64,000 nucleotides of DNA from Phoronis australis (Eukaryota > Phoronida > Phoronidae). A model generated the notes under the pieces. It saw only the letters and a list, made by a program, of their open reading frames with translations, had not been told where the DNA came from and did not search any database. Positions 57,701 through 64,000 of the stretch are shown in pieces (the first letter of the stretch is position 1; the number at the start of each line of letters is the position of its first letter). The DNA lies in the NCBI GenBank assembly GCA_002633005.1, contig NMRA01000507.1, positions 1-64,000 of the forward strand, written 5' to 3'. Made by a program: the position numbers and the translations under genes.

Positions 57701-57842
57701 TGGTTTGAAACTATGGCTATAAAATGCAACTTTGATTCGACACTACGTACGTCTTCCTCCAATTAATTTCATCAACTTTATTATTCATCAGTGTTAGGAC
57801 ATCCTCCACGTCCATTTCCTCGTAGTTCACTCTTCTGTACAT
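54355..57842 (-). CDS. Unidentified coiled-coil protein, seven exons, 319 residues
   Basis: Exons on the minus strand: 57842-57751, 57474-57341, 57098-56978, 56585-56519, 56340-56236, 55580-55510, 54724-54355. All have AG acceptors and GT donors, phases agree throughout and the sum is 960 nt. The protein starts MYRRVNYEEMDVEDVLTLMN. Residues about 30-110 are strongly helical (QKQLSKIHKLESKIMCDIET, LSGYVEKRRAKMLKEAKPY, QQYVDDRKKAISGLLSDVKT) and recall the coiled-coil following B-boxes in TRIM proteins, but no RING, B-box or SPRY is present. Next comes a basic region (KQLKLKKQRNGKYKPKPDVD). The C-terminus is Ser/Asp-rich (SISESDIDLLEAIDL) and ends GAISISS. I do not recognise the family. The exon 4 donor is weak (TAT|GTGATA; AAA|GTTAAA nine bases earlier is an alternative). 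Confidence 0.75.
55510..55580 (-). CDS. Coiled-coil gene, exon 6
   Basis: CTTCACAG acceptor and CAA|GTAAGT donor. Codes CHEEAEISFNATLRSAEVSL-DAAK. Only this frame joins the terminal exon without a stop. Confidence 0.7.
55649..55662 (+). promoter_or_regulatory. CTCF-like site outside the repeat family
   Basis: CCACCAGATGGCGA fits CCASYAGRKGGCRS at 13 of 14 positions. It lies in an intron of the minus-strand coiled-coil gene and the flanks do not look like the dispersed repeat. Motif match only. Confidence 0.3.
56236..56340 (-). CDS. Coiled-coil gene, exon 5
   Basis: 35 codons, NKEEVGNKQLKLKKQRNGKY then KPKPDVDMLKQKYIE, between TTCTTTTAG and GAG|GTTTGT. Lysine-rich, a possible nuclear localisation signal. 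Confidence 0.75.
56519..56585 (-). CDS. Coiled-coil gene, exon 4
   Basis: Codes (E)SAKAMDTGKITAKDVVGRKV-KY after CTTCCAG. Phase with exons 3 and 5 agrees. The donor GTGATA is weak. Confidence 0.6.
56978..57098 (-). CDS. Coiled-coil gene, exon 3
   Basis: LAYGSVQQYVDDRKKAISGL then LSDVKTMKTNAEQKEKILR, between ATTACAG and GAGAGA|GTAGGT. Heptad-like leucines and isoleucines. Confidence 0.75.
57341..57474 (-). CDS. Coiled-coil gene, exon 2
   Basis: SQKQLSKIHKLESKIMCDIE then TALMKLSGYVEKRRAKMLKE and AKPY, between TTGTAG and TATT|GTGAGT. Predicted long amphipathic helix. Confidence 0.8.
57751..57842 (-). CDS. Coiled-coil gene, exon 1 (start)
   Basis: ATG at 57842-57840, MYRRVNYEEMDVEDVLTLMN then NKVDEINWRK, donor GAC|GTACGT. 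The two bases left over plus the first base of exon 2 give Thr. There is no earlier in-frame ATG next to the presumed promoter. Confidence 0.7.
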
Positions 57843-57884
57843 CGTGCTCTCTTCAAATCAAACGTTCCGCGAAATACACTTAAA

Positions 57885-57975
57885 CGTCTTGATGACGCGA
57901 TTCAAAAGCAAATGTGACGTCACTCAGTTGTGTTGATTATGACGTTCGAACAAACTTACTTAAATTGACGTCTTT
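57885..57975 (-). promoter_or_regulatory. Promoter with a perfect CRE and CRE half-sites
   Basis: TGACGTCA at 57915-57922 lies 73 bp upstream of the start codon. Further TGACG half-sites occur at about 57891, 57939 and 57966. Such clusters are usual in CREB/ATF-driven promoters, often of housekeeping or germline genes. Regulation is inferred from the motif only. Confidence 0.4.
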
Positions 57976-58016
57976 CGTTTCCACACTGACTTTCATCTAT
58001 ATCCATTATACAAACG

Positions 58017-58247
58017 AGGGGCAGTTCCAAAAAATGACTGAGCTAAGACATATCTTAGATTTCAGTCAATTTTAAGATAAAACTTAAATTTGTATCAAGT
58101 CCGTTTCAAGAAAGAGAATAAGTTTTTGACTCAAGTTTTGTCTTAGTTTTTACTAGGTATGTGGAAGTTTCAAAGTTTGGAAGATGAGAAAAATTTTAGA
58201 CTTAAGTAAAAAATGAACTTACGCCAGTTTCTTGGAACGGGCCCCAG
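58017..58247. mobile_element. MITE with GGGGCCCGTTCCAAGAAA-type ends
   Basis: The left end GGGGCAGTTCCAAAAAATGA and the right end, read inverted, GGGGCCCGTTCCAAGAAACT are similar. The interior is rich in TTAAGATAAAACTTAAAT-like text, with repeated (A)CTTAAG. Non-coding, about 230 bp. Confidence 0.55.
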
Positions 58248-58520
58248 TACACAGAAAAGTCGACACTACTCGAACCAATTAATAGTTGCAGCATTCACCA
58301 AAATTCACAATACCAAAGCTATAAGCCGGGTGCCCTAAGACTAACCGCACTAATTGATACTGAACATAAACATGATAATAACAACAGACACTTTGCCTTT
58401 TCACACTTGCCATGGCACCAGCGGGGAATTTATCATCTTCCACACACTATCTATCGACTATTGTCAGCACGAGTGGAATTTCTTCTACTTAAGTAAAAGG
58501 GTGTCAATTGTGTATTTCGA

Positions 58521-58991
58521 ATGCACGGCTTGGTACAATGCAGATATTACAACAGAAGCGTGAAGATTTACAAGACCACGCTATCTTCAAACTATCACGA
58601 AGATTCAGAATTGCTCTTCAGCGGAAGCTTCGTGGGACGTTATCAAGGAGTCTCGCAGGAATTTTTTGCAAAAGCCAACTATTTCCATTTTACTCCCCAT
58701 TACGAAGTCTTTGTGGTAAAATATTTTTATGTTCCACGTTCCATCCATCTAAGTGACACAGTCACAATAATATGCTCTGATACATTACCAGATATTCTAG
58801 GCCTATCTAAAATTTCAAAAAGTTTTCTATCTCAAGGAGAGGGCTATAGCCCCCGCCCACTCATTTCAGTGCTGTGCCAGGCTATAGCCCCCGCCCACTC
58901 AGTTCAGTGCTGTGCCACCCAAACGTCTTTTTCTAAACTATTTGTTGTACGAACTCAAGAACTGTCGATTTCCACTACAACTACTTGGTGA
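58521..58991 (+). CDS. Open frame of unknown status (156 codons) with an internal tandem duplication
   Basis: An ATG opens a frame with protein-like text (SGSFVGRYQGVSQEFFAKAN, YFHFTPHYEVFVVKYFYVPR) in the interval between TAF7 and the coiled-coil gene. 58846-58917 holds two copies of a 38-bp unit, GGCTATAGCCCCCGCCCACT and on. No family is recognised and no splice partner is seen. Confidence 0.25.
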   Translation: MHGLVQCRYYNRSVKIYKTTLSSNYHEDSELLFSGSFVGRYQGVSQEFFAKANYFHFTPHYEVFVVKYFYVPRSIHLSDTVTIICSDTLPDILGLSKISKSFLSQGEGYSPRPLISVLCQAIAPAHSVQCCATQTSFSKLFVVRTQELSISTTTTW

Positions 58992-59599
58992 GCCAACTTG
59001 GGACGAGGCGTTCTCACCACCTGCTGACCGGCGGTAGCTGCTTCTTGTCATCCTCAGTCACGGGACGCGTGCCTGTCATCCGTCACACAAATTAAATGAT
59101 TTAAGTCTCATGCAGTTCATAAAAACCGATTTGGTTTAAACAGATTCTCTAATAAAACATATTATTAAAAGCGTAGAAATAGTTTACCTCAAAGCGCGTT
59201 CACTATTGTTCAAATCGGAGATAACGCTCGAGGCACACAGCTCAACCCGGCTCCCGTCTCAACTCAACTCCATCTAGATGGGTCACGTTAAGAAGTGTGC
59301 GGTGGGTTTGTATTTTACCATTTTAGATTTATTTGGAATTGCTTGGAATAGATACAACATTTTTAACACGTCTATTTTTAATTGACTGGCGAAACGGATT
59401 TAGCCCTTTTCGCTTCCTTCCATTATCCTGTTTTGTATGAACATATTTCAGTCCGGTCAATAACCTAACTTTTTAAAGCTCATATTTAAGTTGACAAAAG
59501 TAGACATTTAAAGTTGAATTTTATCCCTCTTCAGCTGTCATTGTTGAATTCATAACTGAAGCGTTGGCTCTGGGGTTACCTCAGTCATTGACAGTTTTA

Positions 59600-59647
59600 T
59601 TCGTGACTGTATAAGCGTGTTTTTAAACACGCTTATACAGTCACGAA
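59600..59647. repeat. Perfect 23-bp palindrome with 2-bp spacer
   Basis: Left arm 59600-59622 (TTCGTGACTGTATAAGCGTG then TTT) and right arm 59625-59647 are exact reverse complements separated by TT. Intergenic. Confidence 0.95.
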
Positions 59648-61263
59648 AAAGCAGTGAAGGGGGTAGGGTGTCATTGCTTCTTAAAAGCTTCGGGTAAAAT
59701 TAAGAAAAATTCGTGAAAAAGACTAAAGAAACGGACAGTGTCGTCGCGTTCAATGGAAAACGACGCATGAGGAGGGGAAAGAGGCAGGGGTGGAGGGGAA
59801 GTGGTGGCGACGAAAGATCCTGCGTCCTCTCCGAACAGCACTAGTCCAGATACGCCTACTCGTGATTGGCAACGACGTAACGCCATCAAATGTCTGGTGA
59901 AGTGACCACCAAAAGCGACAGTAAAGACTCGATATTTTACAGATTGAGACCATCCAAAAGCATTCCGTAGTTGCGATTGATATGTTTATCAATTAAAAAT
60001 TGAACATGATTCAAACTTTGAGTGTGGATGTCAAATTCAAGTGTAGTGGATGTTAAAAATTTGACGCTGGTAGTCAACCACATCAAAGACATCTATTGAA
60101 AACGCTGGAGCTTATCAGGACGTTCCTAACAATTAACGTTGGCGCTTTTCATTTCCACGGTGATTTTCCTCTATTCTCACTACGAAAACCACGACACCAA
60201 AACACGTAGACACCTAGTAAAGTGGCATTAAACCCGCGTTCTGTCCATGGTTTGACTTCCTGCTCCACTCATAAGTTGACCCTTTTAGACAGAAGAAATA
60301 ACCAAAACCCTGAGGACTCCACAACTCAAAACTCAAATTTCTTGGTAATTTTCAAGATATTTTTTGTGATTGGAATTGAAACAAGAAATCCAATATCGTT
60401 TTTATCATTCAGTTTTATGGGTATTCATTCGCCCAAATTGAGCAATTAAGAGTGCTTCTACTTTTGGGACACACTCTAATATGCTTCCATCACCTCATCT
60501 TAAAAGTAGACTGTCCTGTACACCACTTGTGTAATGTGCTCAGATCACCTTTGCATGGACAAAACCATTAAGGGTAAGAATATGTTTGCAATCCCCCAGG
60601 TCACTTTCATTAAGATGCTGCAATATGTTGTTGATGAAGACATTGCTCAGTGCAAACTGGTCAGCCAGGACAAGCCACCTTTTTGAAATTAAATAAAACC
60701 ACAGCCATTGACAATGACCTTTATTCGGTACAGTGGGGGTTTCGACACTCACTATCAATGCAGGTCAGTATTTAACAATAACATACACCAACACTCCATG
60801 AGTGTAGATGTTAGTTGAAAACCGCAGGACTGTTAAAATGTCAAGTCCCAATTATAAATCATGACCTACATATCTTCTCAGCCCAATGAGCTTCACGACT
60901 GCATTAATACTGGACAGTGTAGACTCCCTCATGAAGCATGGACCCATGAGGCTTTCTCTACCCCAGGAGGAACATCTCCAAAGCTGGCACAGATTGAGAG
61001 ACGGGAACATTGTCTAAATCCATCAGGGATACTGTCATTATTTGATGCAGGTTCCAATGAGGGGTTCCATAAAGCACGCAGACTCCCTCTGTTGGTAATA
61101 GGGAGTACCAAACCCCTGTAGTTATTGTGAAGACATCAGCCTTTTAATTGTTTCCAATCACAAAGCACAGTACACCCTCTAGAGGCAGAGGGTGAGGCAA
61201 ACTTCAGCTGGCGTCATGACCAAATTACTCATAGACTACACCTTGGCCAAGCTTCACCCATCG

Positions 61264-61296
61264 TCATTGTCCAACCATGGAAGCCAAAATCTCATA
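61264..61296 (-). CDS. TAF7: Candidate terminal exon of TAF7
   Basis: After a good acceptor (TTGCCTCTCTTTCAG) the phase that follows exon 61978-62037 reads Y-E-I-L-A-S-M-V-G-Q and TGA. The length fits the last residues of the family, but sequence similarity to human (QLSSLQEELESLLEK) is poor. A minus-strand AATAAA at 60725-60720 could end the transcript. Weak proposal. Confidence 0.25.
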   Translation of the reverse strand, partial: YEILASMVGQ

Positions 61297-61977
61297 CTGA
61301 AAGAGAGGCAAATGATGGAACCAATTTTGCTTTGTTTGGCCTAACTTCGGTACATCATGTGTGAGAAATGACTCATCAAATTCATATGAAACTCTCACGT
61401 ACTATGCTTGGTGCACTGCTCTACAAAATGCTGTAAGAAATTAATTGTTTTTAAAATGTTCCACTTTCGTTTGAGAGATAACAAAAAGATTTATCATTTT
61501 TCTGAAAACCCCAGAATTTGTATAAGACAAAAAGCAAACAATGAAGTAGAAAATTGAAACGGCATTTTCAAGATTTAATATTGAAAATAATGAAATTCTA
61601 CATACTTTTCTACTTTCAGAAAACACATACTTTTGCTTAGTTAAAAAATCTAAAGCTTTGTACCTATTTGGTTAAACACACGATCTTATAGATAAGGTCA
61701 CATATTGAACCTTAATTACAATGCATTTCCATAATCAAACTTCAAAATCACCGGAATTACTTGACCCATACTGAAGAGACTCAACTCCTACTCAAACTAG
61801 CGAGTTCGCTTCGCAACATCCGTAATAGATGATGAAAGTTCCAAATGGATAGATTTTTATAGTCAATAAAGCAATGTAAAAGGTATTTTTCATTGACAAA
61901 AATATCCGCTGAGACAACAAATCAAGCGCTTAGGCTCCTGTTGATGCAAAATAATGTTTATTACAGAATAATCTCAC

Positions 61978-62037
61978 CTCCTTTTGTTTAGTAGCTTCTT
62001 CCTGAAGAATGCCTTCCAGTATATTTTGAAATCTTTG
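61978..62037 (-). CDS. TAF7: TAF7 coiled-coil exon (TFIID subunit 7), penultimate part
   Basis: Twenty codons, QRFQNILEGILQEEATKQKE, between CTGCAG and GAG|GTGAG. Human TAF7 reads NRFQAVLDELKQKEDREKE at the same place. TAF7 is a TFIID subunit that contacts TAF1 and restrains its activity before initiation. Phase 0 at both ends. Confidence 0.7.
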
Positions 62038-62423
62038 CTGCAGAAAAACAAGACAATACATCATTGAAGTAGGGGATAACAAGACAATTAGAATAAATGA
62101 TGGCAGGTTATCAATCATGCTCTTGTAAAAAAAATCAAAAACGAAGCCTTAGGGCACATATTCAATATATTTCACCTTCTCCACTGCTCAACCACAAACC
62201 AAAATTAGTTTTTGGCACATTTCCTATTAAGAAAGATTGCTTCAGACATAAATGGCCAGTCTCTATACTTGCTTCATCCATGTTGTTCAAAGTCTTAAAG
62301 CCACTCTACCATAAACCTGGCTTCTGCTTAAGAAATTAAACTTTTGACTCAGATCACTGCAAATCTCGTTTCACCCTGTTCTTAACTCAGATGAGAGGTG
62401 ATTCCCAGGCTTAGACAAAACTG

Positions 62424-62715
62424 ACAGTCTGTTACTGTGAAGAGTCCATGCTCAGCGCATACAGTCCGTTACTGTGAAGAGTCCATGCTTAGCACATACG
62501 ATCCGTTACTGTCACAGCCCATGCTCAGCGGATAGAGTTCGTTACTGTCAGAGTACGTGCTTAGCACATACGATCCGTTACTGTCACAGCCCATGCTCAG
62601 CGGATACAGTTCGTTACTGTCAGAGCTCACACTCACCACATAAATATCCATTACTCTCAAAGCCTACACTTAGCCCATACAGTTTGTTACCGTCTGAGCC
62701 CATGCTCAGCGCATA
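62424..62715. repeat. 36-37 bp minisatellite, block A (TAF7 intron)
   Basis: About eight units of CAGTCCGTTACTGTGAAGAG-TCCATGCTCAGCGCATA with unit-specific variants (…CAGAGTACGTGCTTAGCACATA, …CACAGCCCATGCTCAGCGGATA, …CAGAGCTCACACTCACCACATA). The last six variants occur in the same order in block B. Confidence 0.95.
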
Positions 62716-63218
62716 GCATAACCCACCATGCTAAACCAACTTTCTAAGTCTGGCATCAAGCAATAACAAATCGCCAGATCTTCCTAAGCCCAGAAATCTT
62801 GTCGTGTCTGAGTAACCAACAAAGTGAGAACAGTTTTGAATAATTGGTCTAAATCAAACGTTATTTTCTTTTACAAATGGCAGGCTTATAGCACCTTCAA
62901 GTTCTCTCTATAGTCTCCAGGTGGGGCTAACAAATAAAGGTCTCTCATTTAAACATCTGACTATCTCAGTACACTGACAGCAGAGACCAGCTCATCAGCA
63001 CGCGGGCATTAATATGATGCAAAAGCCTTGTAAATTTACCTGAATAAAGGCATTTCTACAGGAAGGTCCCTTGCTTCACCTGCGCCACCTAGTGAATTTC
63101 CAGTCACTCACTACTAGTATTTTTTCAAGCTCGACATCAACGAGCTAAATTCGTCGCAATATAAGAAAAACTTGTCGCAGCAAGTTAAAGAAGGTTATGG
63201 AAAACAGCGGTAACACAC

Positions 63219-63328
63219 CTTTAAAGCTTGATTGTCCACCGCCTCAATCTCTGCCTCTTGGGCTTGTTTCCTGGCCCTGAGTTCCTCCAACTGACCTTCC
63301 AGCTCCGACAGTTTGGTCTGGAAATCGG
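63219..63328 (-). CDS. TAF7: TAF7 coiled-coil exon (TFIID subunit 7)
   Basis: Acceptor TTGTTTCAG; codes DFQTKLSELEGQLEELRARK then QAQEAEIEAVDNQALK, donor AAAG|GTGTGT. It joins directly to QRFQNILEG of the next exon. Human TAF7 has MKGKLQETQDRAKRQEDLIM then KVENLALKNRFQ. The N-terminal TAF7 domain lies beyond 64000. The vertebrate gene is intronless, this one is split. Confidence 0.72.
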
Positions 63329-63671
63329 CTGAAACAAATAGGAAATTTACTACAGCATTAAATAGGATGACTTTGTGATTTATGGATATAGTGATCAAAG
63401 GTGCATCTAATACTACTGGTCACTAACAAGACATTTGAAGTGAGAAATTTTAGCATATTCAGTGCTCATACACCATTTTCTCACATAACTCAAGATTTCA
63501 CCATTGCCATCCAACCAGGTTCAGTCCTAGCCACTTTCCTGGAGTGTGCTAGTAAGATTGTGAAACTTTAGCAAGACCGGCAAACTTGACCACACTTGCT
63601 TCATCGAATATCCCCACCTAATTTGTGCATTATTTTGTTGCAACTTAGGTAGTACTCAGTGGTCAAAAGGN

Positions 63672-64000
63672 CAGTCTGTTACTGTGAAGAGTCCATGCTC
63701 AGCGCATACAGTCTGTTACTGTGAAGAGTCCATGCTCAGCACATACAGTCTGTTACTGTGAAGAGTCCATGCTCAGCGCATACAGTCTGTTACTGTGAAG
63801 AGTCCATGCTCAGCACATACAGTCCGTTACTGTCAGAGTACGTGCTTAGCACATACGATCCGTTACTGTCACAGCCCATGCTCAGCGGATACAGTTCGTT
63901 ACTGTCAGAGCTCACACTCACCACATAAATGTCCATTACTCTCAGAGCCCACACTTAGCCCATACAGTTTGTTACCGTCTGAGCCCATGCTCAGTGCATA
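63672..64000. repeat. 36-37 bp minisatellite, block B, runs off the window
   Basis: About nine units up to the window end. It starts right after an isolated N (63671). Four or five CAGTCTGTTACTGTGAAGAG units come first, then the same series of variant units as in block A (CGTGCTTAGCACATA, CAGCGGATA, CACCACATAAATGTCC, TTAGCCCATA, CCGTCTGAGCCC). Confidence 0.95.

Noticed and set aside
59279-59386. Short ATG frame with a hydrophobic segment (MGHVKKCAVGLYFTILDLFG)
   Set aside because: Only 35 codons, no partner exons or homologue seen. Could be chance.
62469-62716. Repeat frames on both strands of the TAF7 intron
   Set aside because: Produced by the 36-37 bp minisatellite.

Overview
The window is nuclear DNA of an animal: intron-rich genes, GT-AG splice sites, short exons, and many degenerate transposable elements. 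It contains a conserved metazoan replication gene and a basal transcription factor gene. Intron sizes and repeats suggest a marine invertebrate such as a mollusc or an invertebrate deuterostome, but I cannot name the species from the sequence.

The main content is one gene on the + strand, the catalytic subunit of DNA polymerase alpha (POLA1). I traced it from the start codon at 6067 to the stop codon at 51785-51787 as 34 coding exons whose phases all agree. They add up to 4356 nt (1451 codons plus stop). One conserved internal exon is missing, and a 283-N assembly gap at 21882-22164 sits where it should be. All polymerase motifs (A, B, C), the inactive exonuclease-like domain and both C-terminal zinc modules are recognisable. 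One intron (38477-41032) uses a GC donor. A 13.4 kb intron (23612-36966) is a transposon landing zone: two Kolobok-like elements, a 27-bp minisatellite, a DIRS-like remnant and dispersed repeats.

Left edge (1-84, - strand): first coding exon of a gene that runs off the window. 85-6066: intergenic, with a degenerate tandem repeat, a TA-flanked foldback MITE, one copy of a dispersed repeat, and the presumed POLA1 promoter with CCAAT and E2F-like motifs next to the start codon.

Right part, - strand: a seven-exon gene (57842 down to 54355, 319 codons) that I do not recognise. It encodes a coiled-coil protein, has a perfect CRE just upstream, and lies tail-to-tail with POLA1. Further right are two 3' exons of TAF7 (TFIID subunit 7), whose 5' part lies beyond position 64000. 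A 36-37 bp minisatellite occurs in two blocks on either side of one TAF7 exon.

The most unusual structure is a dispersed repeat (best copy 8571-10008; others near 1190, 20250, 21697, 25420 and 26985) built of related subunits. Several subunits end in a sequence that fits the published CTCF consensus exactly or with one mismatch. Both large N gaps touch this repeat.
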